A stretch of DNA of 64,000 nt, from the NCBI RefSeq assembly GCF_013114825.1, contig NZ_JAAVLX010000008.1, positions 186,001 to 250,000 on the forward strand, written 5' to 3'. This DNA is from Bradyrhizobium australiense (GTDB lineage: Bacteria > Pseudomonadota > Alphaproteobacteria > Rhizobiales > Xanthobacteraceae). Numbering within the stretch: the first letter of the stretch is position 1; every line of letters begins with the position of its first letter. The notes below the pieces were generated by a model, which was not told where the DNA came from, made no database searches, and saw only the letters and a program-made list of their open reading frames with translations. Both the position numbers and the translations under genes were made by a program. This document shows, one piece after another, positions 14,538 to 23,194 of this stretch.

Positions 14538-16181
14538 TCACGGCAGTGCCCGCTCCAGCAGGCCGCGGATGTCATCATTGGCCAGATCGACCGCGCCATA
14601 CATGCCGGCGTGGTTGCCGGCAAGGCGGGTGGCTGCGAACAACTCCGCCTGCCGCGGCAACACGGTGTTGAGCGCGGCAGCAGCGGCCAGCAGCGCCAGT
14701 TTTTCGACCGCCAGCCGCGCCACACGCTCGCTGTCAAGCCGGTGGAACGTCTTCCCGATGAACGCGGTTGCCTCGCCCGCGCCTGGCAATCCGAGCGTCT
14801 CGCCGGTCAGTTCATGCACGATGCCGGAGGCTGCTTCCGGCTCGCGCGACAGCGCGCGCAGCACGTCGAGGCACATCACATTGCCGGAGCCTTCCCAGAT
14901 CGCATTGACCGGCGACTCCCGGTAGTGGCGCGCCAGAATGCCCTCCTCCACGTAACCATTGCCGCCGAGGCACTCCATCGCCTCATAGAGGAAGCTAGGA
15001 GCGCTCTTGCAAACCCAGTATTTGATGGCGGGCGTCAGCAGCCGCATATAGGCCGCCTCTTTCGCATCCTCCGGCGCACGGTCGAACGAACGGCACAGCC
15101 GCATCACCAGTGCGACCGTGGCCTCGACATGCAGTGCCATGTCCGACAGCACCGCCTGCATCAGCGGCTGATCGGCGAGATGTTTTTGGAACACCCTGCG
15201 GTGCCGCGCATGATGCAGCGCATGCGCCAGGCCCGATCGCATCAGCCCGGCGGAGGCGGTTGCGCAATCCTGCCGCGTCAACTGCACCATCTGGATGATG
15301 GTGCGGATGCCCTTGCCTTCGGCGCCGACGCGCTCAGCATAGGCGCCATGAAACTCGACCTCGGAGGAAGCATTGGAGCGGTTGCCGAGCTTGTCCTTCA
15401 GCCGCTGGAACCTGATCGCGTTGACCGAGCCGTCGGGCGCAAAGCGCGGCATGAAGAAGCAGGTCAATCCCTGCTCGGCCTGCGCCAGCACCAGGAAAGC
15501 ATCGCACATCGGCGCCGACATGAACCATTTGTGTCCGGTGATGCGGTAGGTGTCCCCGTCGCGCTCCGCCCGCGTCATATTGGAGCGCACATCGGTGCCA
15601 CCCTGCTTCTCGGTCATGCCCATGCCGAGCGTCATGCCGCGTTTCGTCGGCCATGGCGCAAAGCTCGGGTCATAGGAACGCGTCGCGACGACCGGCATCA
15701 CCTTGGCCAAAAGATCCGGCTGTTCCGCTAGCGCAGCAACAGAGGCCCGCGTCATGGTGATCGGGCACAGATGCCCGGTCTCAACCTGCGCGGCCATGTA
15801 GAATTTCGCCGCGCGTATCACTTCGGAGGCGCCGCCGGCTTGTTTGCCTTCGGGAGTCCAAGTCGAGTTGTGCACGCCGGCATGCGCACTATGCGACATC
15901 AACTCGTGATACGCGGGGTGAAACTCGACCTCATCGCGGCGATTGCCGCGTGAATCGAAGGTGCGCAGCTTGGGCGTATTGTCGTTGGCAACACGGCCGC
16001 GCTCCGCCATCGCCGCCGAGCCCCAATGCTTGCCGAATTCCGACAGCTCGCCCTCTGCTGCAGCGCCGCCATTGGCGGCGACTGCATCGACCAGCGGACG
16101 GTCGAACGTATACAGGTCGACATCCCAAAATGGCGGCGACTGGTTGAAGACCTCGTGGGTCGAAAATGTTGCCTGGCTCAT
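14538..16181 (-). CDS. AidB-like acyl-CoA dehydrogenase family protein
   Basis: A 547-residue flavoprotein that opens MSQATFSTHEVFNQSPPFWD, characteristic of the AidB / isovaleryl-CoA dehydrogenase-like branch, which is longer than ordinary acyl-CoA dehydrogenases (about 380-400). The FAD-contacting MTEKQGGTDVRSN and the helical-domain segments MECLGGNGYVEEG and IWEGSGNVMCLDVLRAL are clear. AidB in E. coli belongs to the adaptive response to alkylation and binds DNA; whether this is AidB or a catabolic enzyme is open. A longer reading to 16232 lacks family support; an AGGAC site precedes 16181. It lies 22 bases after the VanX-like gene. Confidence 0.88.
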   Translation of the reverse strand: MSQATFSTHEVFNQSPPFWDVDLYTFDRPLVDAVAANGGAAAEGELSEFGKHWGSAAMAERGRVANDNTPKLRTFDSRGNRRDEVEFHPAYHELMSHSAHAGVHNSTWTPEGKQAGGASEVIRAAKFYMAAQVETGHLCPITMTRASVAALAEQPDLLAKVMPVVATRSYDPSFAPWPTKRGMTLGMGMTEKQGGTDVRSNMTRAERDGDTYRITGHKWFMSAPMCDAFLVLAQAEQGLTCFFMPRFAPDGSVNAIRFQRLKDKLGNRSNASSEVEFHGAYAERVGAEGKGIRTIIQMVQLTRQDCATASAGLMRSGLAHALHHARHRRVFQKHLADQPLMQAVLSDMALHVEATVALVMRLCRSFDRAPEDAKEAAYMRLLTPAIKYWVCKSAPSFLYEAMECLGGNGYVEEGILARHYRESPVNAIWEGSGNVMCLDVLRALSREPEAASGIVHELTGETLGLPGAGEATAFIGKTFHRLDSERVARLAVEKLALLAAAAALNTVLPRQAELFAATRLAGNHAGMYGAVDLANDDIRGLLERALP

Positions 16182-16203
16182 GGCTGGTCCTGGAACCGTT
16201 AAA

Positions 16204-17007
16204 TCACTTCCGCGGGGTGATCGGGAAATCATAGGCCTGCCCGGCCGCGCCCGGCAGCGAAAAGTGCCACCACTCCTTTGAATAGTTTACAAATCCTCGC
16301 CGCGCCATCAGCAGAACCAGCTTCTCGCGCCAGCGGCGCTGGGCTGCCGTAATGGATCTCGCGGCCGTGTGCGCCTTGGCGTCGGAACAATCATAGCCGG
16401 TGCCCATGTCGACGCTGCCTTCCGGGGTGCGCAGGTTCACGTTGCCGATGCAGTCGGCATAGTCCTTGTTGGGATTGAAGGTCGCTGAATTGTCGACCTT
16501 CAGATCAACCAACGTGAGATCGAGCGCCGCACCGGTGGAATGCCCGGAACGTTCGGCGATATAGCCCAGGCGAAACAGGTCGGCCTTGCTGAACGAGGGA
16601 TTGTAGCGCCTTTGCGCAGTCGTTTCCCGACCATCGCGCGACCACGCCAACATGTCGGCCACCGCACGCGCCGGGCGATAACAATCGAACATCTTCAGCG
16701 ACAGGTCCTGCAGCGCGAGCTCTTTCTGAACGCTCTTCAAGAGCACGCCGACCTTGCGCTTCACCACGCATTCGGCGGCCCCATAGCCCCGCAGCGGCCT
16801 GCCGACAAAGTTGTTCGAACCGGCGTAACGGATATCCTGGATGATGGTCGGATCGACATCGCGCAGATAGACGAAACCGGCCGGCAGCTTCTGCGCCTGC
16901 GCGGAGGCGCTTGCGATGCAACCCGCTGCGAATATCGCCGCGAGTGCCATCCGCCTTCCCGCACCCCTGTCGACGGTCACGCCAGTGCCCACATGGTCCG
17001 AATGCAT
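16204..17007 (-). CDS. VanX-like D-alanyl-D-alanine dipeptidase (peptidase M15D), exported
   Basis: A 267-residue M15 zinc peptidase. An N-terminal export signal (MALAAIFAAGCIASASAQAQ, after a 19-residue leader) precedes the catalytic domain. The zinc motif SGHSTGAALDLT (SxHxxGxAxD) and the late KEWWHFS (E and H ligands) are intact, as are DVDPTIIQDIRYAGSNNF and FDCYRPARAV of VanX enzymes. Predicted to cleave D-Ala-D-Ala in the periplasm for wall recycling; no other vancomycin-resistance genes are nearby. Translation may begin later than MHSDHVG. Confidence 0.9.
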   Translation of the reverse strand: MHSDHVGTGVTVDRGAGRRMALAAIFAAGCIASASAQAQKLPAGFVYLRDVDPTIIQDIRYAGSNNFVGRPLRGYGAAECVVKRKVGVLLKSVQKELALQDLSLKMFDCYRPARAVADMLAWSRDGRETTAQRRYNPSFSKADLFRLGYIAERSGHSTGAALDLTLVDLKVDNSATFNPNKDYADCIGNVNLRTPEGSVDMGTGYDCSDAKAHTAARSITAAQRRWREKLVLLMARRGFVNYSKEWWHFSLPGAAGQAYDFPITPRK

Positions 17008-17197
17008 TGAATGAAATGCCGCACGTTTACCATGGCTCGATGTACCGCCTGCCGATCCCGGCCATCCTAGTGGAATCCGCAGGCGCGGAACACAGCGCTA
17101 CCCCGTTTACCCTGCCGTCGAAGCCTTGGTGGATAAGTCCGCATGGGGGATTTGAAGCTTGCCCTGCGTGGCATCTCTGCCTATAGCTCTGGCTTTA

Positions 17198-18151
17198 ATG
17201 ACCCCTGTATCGAAATCGACCTTCGTCCTCGGGCACCGGCATCTGCTGGGAATCGAGGGGCTTTCCGCTGCCGATATTACCGGCCTGCTCGACCTTTCCG
17301 AGGAATATGTCGAGCTCAACCGCCAGGTGGACAAAAAGCGCACTTCCTTGCGCGGTCGCACCCAGGTGAACCTGTTTTTCGAGGCGTCCACCCGAACCCA
17401 ATCCTCGTTCGAACTGGCGGGAAAACGGCTTGGCGCCGACGTCATGAACATGTCGGTGTCCTCGTCTTCGATCCGCAAGGGCGAGACGCTGATGGACACC
17501 GCCGTGACGCTCAACGCCATGCACCCGGATATCCTGGTGGTGCGGCACCACGCCTCCGGCGCGGTGGAACTTCTGGCGCGCAAGGTTGACGGTTCCGTGA
17601 TCAATGCCGGTGACGGCGCGCACGAACATCCGACCCAGGCGCTGCTGGACGCGCTGACCATCCGCCGGAATAAAGGCCGGTTGGAAGGCCTCGTGATCGC
17701 GATCTGCGGCGACGTCATGCACTCGCGCGTGGCGCGCTCCAATATCCTCCTGCTCAACACCATGGGCGCGCGCGTCCGCGTCGTCGCGCCCTCCACGCTG
17801 CTGCCGCGCGGCATCGAGCGGATGGGCGTCGAGGTGGCGCGCGACATGCGCGAAGGCCTCAACGGTGCCGATATCGTGATGATGCTGCGGCTGCAGCGCG
17901 AGCGCATGAACGGGTCCTTCGTGCCGTCGAGCCAGGAATACTTCCACTATTTCGGTCTCGACCAGAAGAAGCTCGCTTACGCCAAGCCGGACGCGCTGGT
18001 AATGCATCCGGGCCCGATGAACCGCGGCGTGGAAATCGATTCGATCGTGGCCGACGGCGCGCAATCGCTGATCCGTGAACAAGTGGAAATGGGAGTGGCA
18101 GTGCGGATGGCGGTGCTTGAAGCACTCGCCCGCAACCTGCCGAACGCGTAA
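17198..18151 (+). CDS. pyrB: Aspartate carbamoyltransferase catalytic subunit
   Basis: Joins carbamoyl phosphate to aspartate, the first committed step of pyrimidine synthesis. The 317-residue product begins MTPVSKSTFVLGHRHLLGIE; a TTG 13 codons upstream is less likely. Carbamoyl-phosphate and aspartate sites are intact: EASTRTQSSFE, HPTQALLD, and MHPGPMNRGVEI. It starts the pyrB-dihydroorotase-like-plsY cluster; the next gene begins three bases after its stop. No pyrI-type regulatory gene is adjacent. Confidence 0.97.
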   Translation: MTPVSKSTFVLGHRHLLGIEGLSAADITGLLDLSEEYVELNRQVDKKRTSLRGRTQVNLFFEASTRTQSSFELAGKRLGADVMNMSVSSSSIRKGETLMDTAVTLNAMHPDILVVRHHASGAVELLARKVDGSVINAGDGAHEHPTQALLDALTIRRNKGRLEGLVIAICGDVMHSRVARSNILLLNTMGARVRVVAPSTLLPRGIERMGVEVARDMREGLNGADIVMMLRLQRERMNGSFVPSSQEYFHYFGLDQKKLAYAKPDALVMHPGPMNRGVEIDSIVADGAQSLIREQVEMGVAVRMAVLEALARNLPNA

Positions 18152-18154
18152 ATC

Positions 18155-19456
18155 ATGCTGACCGACCGCCGCCCGATCCTGCTGGCTAATGCCCGCGTCG
18201 TCGATCCCTCCAGGGATCTTGACGGCCCCGGCGACGTCCTGATTGCCGACGGAACGATCCGAGACTCCAGGCGCGGCATCGGCGCCGCCGGCGTGCCCGA
18301 AGGCACCGACATCATCAATTGCGCCGGCAAGATCGTCGCCCCCGGGCTGATCGATATGCGCGCCTTCGTCGGCGAGCCCGGCGCCAGCCATCGCGAAACC
18401 TTTGCTTCCGCGAGCCAAGCGGCAGCCGCCGGCGGCATCACTACCATCATCTGCCAGCCGGATACTTCGCCCGTCATCGACAATTCGGCAACCGTCGACT
18501 TCGTGCTGCGCCGCGCCCGCGACACCGCGATCGTCAACATCCACCCTATGGCGGCCCTGACAAAAGGCCTGCGCGGCGACGAGATGACCGAGATCGGGCT
18601 GTTGAAGGCCGCCGGCGCGGTCGCCTTCACCGATGGCGACAAGAGCGTCACCAACGCGCAGGTGATGCGCCGGGCGCTGACCTATGCGCGCGATTTCGAC
18701 GCGCTGATCGTGCACCACACGGAAGATCCTGATCTCGTCGGCGAAGGTGTGATGAACGAAGGCGAGTTCGCTGCGCGACTTGGGCTTGTCGGCATTCCCA
18801 ACGCTGCCGAGGCGGTGATGCTCGAGCGCGACATGCGTCTCGTGGCCCTTACCGGCGGGCGCTATCACGCGGCCTCGCTATCGTCAATCGAGTCGCTGGA
18901 AATCCTTAAGCGTGCACGCGACGCTGGCCTCGATGTCAGCGCTTCGGTGTCGATCAACCACGTCACGCTGAACGAAAACGACATCGGCCCATATCGTACC
19001 TTTCTGAAGCTTTCGCCGCCGCTGCGCACCGAGGAGGACCGCCTCGCCCTGGTCGCAGCCGTCGCCTCCGGCCTGGTCGACGTGGTGATGTCCGATCACA
19101 ATCCGCAGGACGTCGAGGTCAAGCGGCTGCCGTTCGCGGAAGCAGCGTCCGGCGCGGTCGGGCTGCAGACCATGCTGCCGGCGGCGCTGCGGCTGATCCA
19201 CAACGGCGAGATGGATTTCAAGACGCTGATCCGGGCGATGTCGACCCGCCCGGCGGAACTGCTGGGCCTGCCCGGCGGTTCGCTGCGGGCGGGTTCCCCG
19301 GCCGACGTGATCGTCATCGACCCGGATACGCCGTGGGTGCTCGATCCCGCCGACCTTAAATCGCAGTGCAAGAACACGCCGTTCGACGAAGCCCGCTTCT
19401 CGGGGCGCGTCGTGCGTACTATCGTGGGCGGGCGGACAGTTTATGAACACGTCTGA
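18155..19456 (+). CDS. pyrC: Dihydroorotase-like protein lacking the HxH metal site (pyrC-type, possibly non-catalytic)
   Basis: A 433-residue amidohydrolase-fold protein homologous to class I dihydroorotases (GKIVAPGLIDMRAF, ASQAAAAGGITTII, GVMNEGEFAARLGL, SDHNPQDVEVKRLPF, GSPADVIVIDPD). At residues 67-76 the usual D-x-H-x-H-L-R-E-P-G reads DMRAFVGEPG, so both metal-binding histidines (R69, F71) and the substrate-binding Arg (G73) are replaced. In Pseudomonas such pseudo-dihydroorotases are structural partners of PyrB. Placement three bases after pyrB fits that role; a true dihydroorotase would then be encoded elsewhere. Confidence 0.88.
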   Translation: MLTDRRPILLANARVVDPSRDLDGPGDVLIADGTIRDSRRGIGAAGVPEGTDIINCAGKIVAPGLIDMRAFVGEPGASHRETFASASQAAAAGGITTIICQPDTSPVIDNSATVDFVLRRARDTAIVNIHPMAALTKGLRGDEMTEIGLLKAAGAVAFTDGDKSVTNAQVMRRALTYARDFDALIVHHTEDPDLVGEGVMNEGEFAARLGLVGIPNAAEAVMLERDMRLVALTGGRYHAASLSSIESLEILKRARDAGLDVSASVSINHVTLNENDIGPYRTFLKLSPPLRTEEDRLALVAAVASGLVDVVMSDHNPQDVEVKRLPFAEAASGAVGLQTMLPAALRLIHNGEMDFKTLIRAMSTRPAELLGLPGGSLRAGSPADVIVIDPDTPWVLDPADLKSQCKNTPFDEARFSGRVVRTIVGGRTVYEHV

Positions 19457-19491
19457 TTCGTCAAAAACAGGCCGCGGTGGGAGCTACCGCA

Positions 19492-20082
19492 ATGTCTGAG
19501 GCATTCCTCGTCGTCGCCTTCCTGATCGGATATCTCCTCGGGTCAATTCCCTTCGGGATGGTGCTGACCAAAGTCGCGGGCACGCAGGACCTGCGCTCGA
19601 TTGGTTCTGGCAACATCGGTGCCACCAACGTATTGCGCACGGGGCGCAAGGGCCTCGCCGCTGCGACGCTGATCGGCGATATGCTCAAGGGCACGGTTGC
19701 GGTGGTGATCGCAGGCTATTTCGGCGGTGCCGATGCGGCGATGCTGGGCGCGCTAGGCGCATTCCTTGGTCACCTCTTCCCCGTTTGGCTCAAGTTCAAC
19801 GGCGGCAAAGGCGTCGCCACCTATATCGGCGTGCTGATCGGCCTGTTCTGGCCGGCTGCCGTGATGTTCTGCCTGATCTGGTTAGCCACCGCCCTCACCA
19901 CGCGCTATTCGTCGCTATCGGCACTGGTCGCTGCGTTTGTCACGCCGCTGTTCCTGTGGTGGTTCGGCCATCCGGCGCTGGCGTCGCTGTTCGTGGTACT
20001 GACGCTTCTCCTGTTCTGGAAGCACAGCGAGAACATCAAGCGGTTGCAAGCCGGGACCGAAGGACGCATCGGGGCGAGGTAG
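19492..20082 (+). CDS. plsY: Acyl-phosphate:glycerol-3-phosphate acyltransferase
   Basis: Inner-membrane enzyme that transfers an acyl group from acyl phosphate to glycerol 3-phosphate, opening phospholipid synthesis. The 196-residue product has about five membrane segments and the conserved loops GSIPFG, GSGNIGATNVLR, GHLFPVWLKFNGGKGVAT and a C-terminal KHSENIKRL. The ATG at 19492 follows GGGAG by eight bases and is preferred to a GTG at 19477. Confidence 0.97.
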   Translation: MSEAFLVVAFLIGYLLGSIPFGMVLTKVAGTQDLRSIGSGNIGATNVLRTGRKGLAAATLIGDMLKGTVAVVIAGYFGGADAAMLGALGAFLGHLFPVWLKFNGGKGVATYIGVLIGLFWPAAVMFCLIWLATALTTRYSSLSALVAAFVTPLFLWWFGHPALASLFVVLTLLLFWKHSENIKRLQAGTEGRIGAR

Positions 20083-20096
20083 GCGTATTGCCGGAG

Positions 20097-20166
20097 GGCG
20101 GATTAGCGCAGCGTAATCTGCCGATGGGGCCAGATAACTTGGCGGATTAAGCTGCGCTGATCCGCC
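20097..20166. repeat. Palindromic repeat at plsY/amidase junction
   Basis: Arms GGCGGATTAGCGCAGC (20097-20112) and GCTGCGCTGATCCGCC (20151-20166) pair with one mismatch, with a second GGCGGATTA copy inside. The right arm runs into the amidase gene and encodes its last residues (RISAA and stop). It probably works as a transcription end for both convergent genes. Confidence 0.75.
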
Positions 20167-21400
20167 CGACGAGAGCTTGCTCCACAAATCGCGCCGCGGC
20201 CAGCGCCTGGGCATCAGCGCCGTATCTCGCAATCACCTGCACGCCCACCGGCAAATTGACTCCCGCGACAAAAGCCGGAACGTTGACGCAGGGCACGCCC
20301 ATCAGGGTCCACAGCCGGTTGTAACGGGCGTCGCCGGTCGAGCCCAATCCCTTGGGCGCCGCGCCAGGCGCCGACAAGGTCAGCAGCACATCGACATCGT
20401 CGAACACTTTTTCCAGCGCTTGTCTGGCACGGTTCGCTGTTCCGATCGCCGCGTCATAGGCCGCAGGTGTTGTGTCCCTGCTCTCGTCCAGCTTGGCCCG
20501 CAAGAGCGGCGCCATCGCGTCGTAATGTTCACGGTATTCCCAGGCGAGCGCGCGATGCGCCTCGAACTCCTGAATGACCGGTTGCGCCGACCATGCCTCG
20601 GCGACAATCCTGGGCAAGTCCAACGCGCGCACCGGCGCTCCGGCTTTCTCCACCGCCCGCGTCGCAATCCGCAATGCCTCGTCGCCTGACATTTCCGGCG
20701 CGCCGGCGAAATCCTGGGTCACGACACCGATGCGCGGCGTTGGAATCGTGGGTGGAAGAAGCAATTCGGGCCGGCCGGTCATTGCGGCAAGCCCGCGCGC
20801 GACGTCATCGACGCCGGCCGCGAACAGCCCGACCGTATCGAGCGTCCACGAGTAGCATTTGACGCCGACCGTCGGCAGCAAGCGGTAGGACGGCTTGATT
20901 GCGGCGACGCCACAGAACGAAGCCGGTCGGATCACCGAACCGCCGGTCTGCGTGCCCAGCGCCAGCGGAATCATGCCGGCCGCCATCGCGGCGGCCGAGC
21001 CCGATGACGATCCGCCGGGTGTATGGCCCTTGTTGTGCGGATTGAACGTCGGCGTCGGATCGATGGAGGCGAATGCCGTCGTCGTGGTCTTGCCGATGAT
21101 GCTTGCGCCCGCCTGCTTCAGCATCATCACTACCGCCGCGTCACCGCGCGGCCGATATCCCCGGTAGATCGGCGAGCCCATTTCGGTCGGAAAATCCGCC
21201 GTATCCATGATGTCCTTGATGCCCACCGCGATGCCCTGCAGCGGTCCGGCGCTTGCCGCGCGCACATTTTCGGCACGGCAGACGAAAGCGCCAATGGTCT
21301 TGTCCTGTGCGGTGATCGCTTCCAGCGACTGCGCGACGGCGGCGTCGGGTGAAAGTTCGCCGGCATCGATGCGGCGCTGGAGGTCGGCGAGAGAGATCAT
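20147..21400 (-). CDS. Amidase (amidase signature family)
   Basis: A 417-residue amidase-signature enzyme. The Ser-cisSer-Lys triad is visible: Lys in VGIKDIMDTAD, the cis-Ser in GGSSSGSAAAMAAG and the nucleophile in GTQTGGSVIRPASFCG. It is a free-standing hydrolase shorter than GatA and shares only these motifs with gatA at the window start. The start at 21400 (MISLADLQRRIDAGELSP) is preferred; the open frame continues upstream but runs over the divergent dprA gene. Substrate unknown. Confidence 0.9.
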   Translation of the reverse strand: MISLADLQRRIDAGELSPDAAVAQSLEAITAQDKTIGAFVCRAENVRAASAGPLQGIAVGIKDIMDTADFPTEMGSPIYRGYRPRGDAAVVMMLKQAGASIIGKTTTTAFASIDPTPTFNPHNKGHTPGGSSSGSAAAMAAGMIPLALGTQTGGSVIRPASFCGVAAIKPSYRLLPTVGVKCYSWTLDTVGLFAAGVDDVARGLAAMTGRPELLLPPTIPTPRIGVVTQDFAGAPEMSGDEALRIATRAVEKAGAPVRALDLPRIVAEAWSAQPVIQEFEAHRALAWEYREHYDAMAPLLRAKLDESRDTTPAAYDAAIGTANRARQALEKVFDDVDVLLTLSAPGAAPKGLGSTGDARYNRLWTLMGVPCVNVPAFVAGVNLPVGVQVIARYGADAQALAAARFVEQALVGRISAA

Positions 21401-21517
21401 CGGGGCACTTTCTATAGTGACAAGGCAGGTTACGGAGCGCGCCGGCGCTGAGCAAGCGGAAGAGCCCACCATCAAACCAGTTGATCGCAATCTCAGGTTG
21501 GGCAAAGCTGCGCTCGC

Positions 21518-22633
21518 ATGCACGACCGGACACCTCAGACACGCCACCTCACCGACGCCGACCGGATCGACCGGCTGCGGCTGATCCGCAGCGACAATGT
21601 CGGCCCGCGGACCTTTAACTCGCTCATCAGTCATTTCGGCAATGCGCGCGCGGCGCTGGAGCGACTGCCTGATCTGGCGCAACGTGGCGGCGCTGTGCGT
21701 TCGGGGCGCATCTGCAGCGAGGAGGAAGCGCGGGCTGAGATCGCTGCGGCGAGCAATATCGGCGTCTCGCTGGTGGCGCCGGGCGAAGCCGCCTATCCGC
21801 CGCGGCTGGCGACGCTCGACGATCCGCCGCCGCTGCTCGGCGTGCGCGGTGCACCTGAGGTGCTGATGCGGCCGATGATCGCGATCGTCGGCTCGCGCAA
21901 CGCTTCCGGCGCCGGATTGAAATTCGCTGGTCAACTAGCGCGCGATCTCGGCGACGCCGGCTTCGTCGTCATCTCAGGCCTGGCACGCGGCATCGATCAG
22001 GCCGCACATCGCGCGACGATCCAAAGCGGCACGGTCGCGGTGCTGGCCGGTGGCCACGACCGGATCTATCCACCCGAGCACGCGGATTTGCTCACGGCGC
22101 TGCTCGAGCATGGCGGCGCGATTTCCGAAATGCCGCTCGGCCATGTACCGCGCGCCCGCGACTTTCCCCGCCGCAACCGCCTGATCTCGGGCGCCTCGCT
22201 CGGCGTCGTCGTGATCGAGGCCGCGCATCGGTCGGGATCGCTGATTACGGCGCGGATGGCGGCCGAACAGGGCCGTGAAGTGTTCGCGGTGCCGGGCTCA
22301 CCGCTCGATCCGCGCGCCGCCGGCACCAACGATCTGATCAAACAGGGCGCGGCGCTCGTCACCGAAGCCAGCGACGTCATCAACGCGGTTCAGCCGATCC
22401 TGGAGCGACCGGTCATGCTCGAGACCCGCGAAGGCGACGAGCCGCTCGACTTCGACACCGATCCAGGCGAACGCGAGCGCGTCGTTGCGCTGCTGGGGCC
22501 GAGCCCGGTCAGCCTCGACGATCTGATCCGGATGTCGGGCCTCTCGCCCACCATCGTCCGCACGGTGCTGCTCGAACTCGAACTGGCGGGCCGCCTGGAG
22601 CGCCATGGCGGCGGGCTGGTGTCGCTGATCTAG
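21518..22633 (+). CDS. dprA: DNA-processing protein DprA
   Basis: A 371-residue protein that loads RecA on incoming single-stranded DNA during transformation. A SAM-like N-terminal region (LRLIRSDNVGPRTFNSLI) is followed by the Rossmann-like DprA core (AIVGSRNASGAG, VVISGLARGIDQAAH, AVLAGGHDRIYPPEH, FPRRNRLISG, VIEAAHRSGSLITA) and a C-terminal winged-helix-like domain (LDDLIRMSGLSPTIV) seen in many alphaproteobacterial versions. It diverges from the amidase gene across 117 bases. Confidence 0.96.
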   Translation: MHDRTPQTRHLTDADRIDRLRLIRSDNVGPRTFNSLISHFGNARAALERLPDLAQRGGAVRSGRICSEEEARAEIAAASNIGVSLVAPGEAAYPPRLATLDDPPPLLGVRGAPEVLMRPMIAIVGSRNASGAGLKFAGQLARDLGDAGFVVISGLARGIDQAAHRATIQSGTVAVLAGGHDRIYPPEHADLLTALLEHGGAISEMPLGHVPRARDFPRRNRLISGASLGVVVIEAAHRSGSLITARMAAEQGREVFAVPGSPLDPRAAGTNDLIKQGAALVTEASDVINAVQPILERPVMLETREGDEPLDFDTDPGERERVVALLGPSPVSLDDLIRMSGLSPTIVRTVLLELELAGRLERHGGGLVSLI

Positions 22634-22642
22634 ATTCTTGTT

Positions 22643-22691
22643 TTGACGCGTTTTCTTAACGCGAACCGGCGTCCACTTCGCTTGAAAACGC
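22643..22691. repeat. Palindromic intergenic repeat, GCGTTTTC/GAAAACGC family, copy 2
   Basis: Same element as at 1365-1413: outer arms GCGTTTTC (22648-22655) and GAAAACGC (22684-22691), inner arms GCGAA and TTCGC. It fills almost the whole gap between convergent dprA and the HxlR gene, abutting the latter's stop, so it may serve as a shared terminator. Confidence 0.85.
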
Positions 22692-22692
22692 T

Positions 22693-23094
22693 TTAGGCAT
22701 TATCATTGCGCGCGTCGAACTTCATCCTCGCGTGCTGGATCTCCGGCTGATGCTCAATCGCCCATTTGCCGAGGGCCTCCACCGGCTTGGACAGGCCACG
22801 GCCGAGATCGGTCAATTCATAGTCGACGCGCGGCGGAATGGTCGGAAACACCGTTCGCGTCACCAGACCATCTCTTTCCAATCCGCGTAGCGTCAGCGTC
22901 AGCATGCGCTGCGAGATGCCGCCGATCATGCGCTTGATCTCGTTGAAGCGCTTGGGCCCATCGCCAAGCATCATGATGACGAACACGCTCCATTTGTCGC
23001 CGACCCGCGCCAGCACGGAGGCGGCGCCGCGACAGTCGCTGTCGATGTGAGGACCGGCTGGCAGGGCAGGCACTTTTTTGTGCTCGGGTCTCAT
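22693..23094 (-). CDS. HxlR family transcriptional regulator, next to azoR
   Basis: A winged-helix regulator of the HxlR/MarR-like type, about 133 residues from MRPEHKKVPAL. A GTG 18 codons upstream (23148) would give 151. Family motifs are DCRGAASVLARVGDKWSVFVI with the sensing Cys near the N-terminus, RFNEIKRMIGGISQRMLTLTLRGLERDGLVTR cut by the wing, and VDYELTDLGRGL. A single Cys at this position is used by relatives such as YodB and HypR to sense quinones or disulfide stress. It is divergent from azoR, its probable target. Confidence 0.9.
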   Translation of the reverse strand: MRPEHKKVPALPAGPHIDSDCRGAASVLARVGDKWSVFVIMMLGDGPKRFNEIKRMIGGISQRMLTLTLRGLERDGLVTRTVFPTIPPRVDYELTDLGRGLSKPVEALGKWAIEHQPEIQHARMKFDARNDNA

Positions 23095-23194
23095 AGGTGT
23101 GCTCGGGTGTAAAAAATGTGCGTTCTTGCGGGGGTTTGCCACGGTCACTCATATAGCGCCAGTTACAAACCTATACCAAAGGGTGACCACTACC

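Noticed and set aside
17195..18868. 557-codon minus-strand frame opposite pyrB and the dihydroorotase-like gene
   Set aside because: Shadow of two well supported plus-strand genes; rich in His, Asp and Arg from third-position G/C and without any domain.
21401..21934. N-terminal extension of the amidase frame
   Set aside because: The extra residues lie over the dprA start and show no amidase sequence; the family begins at MISLADLQRR.
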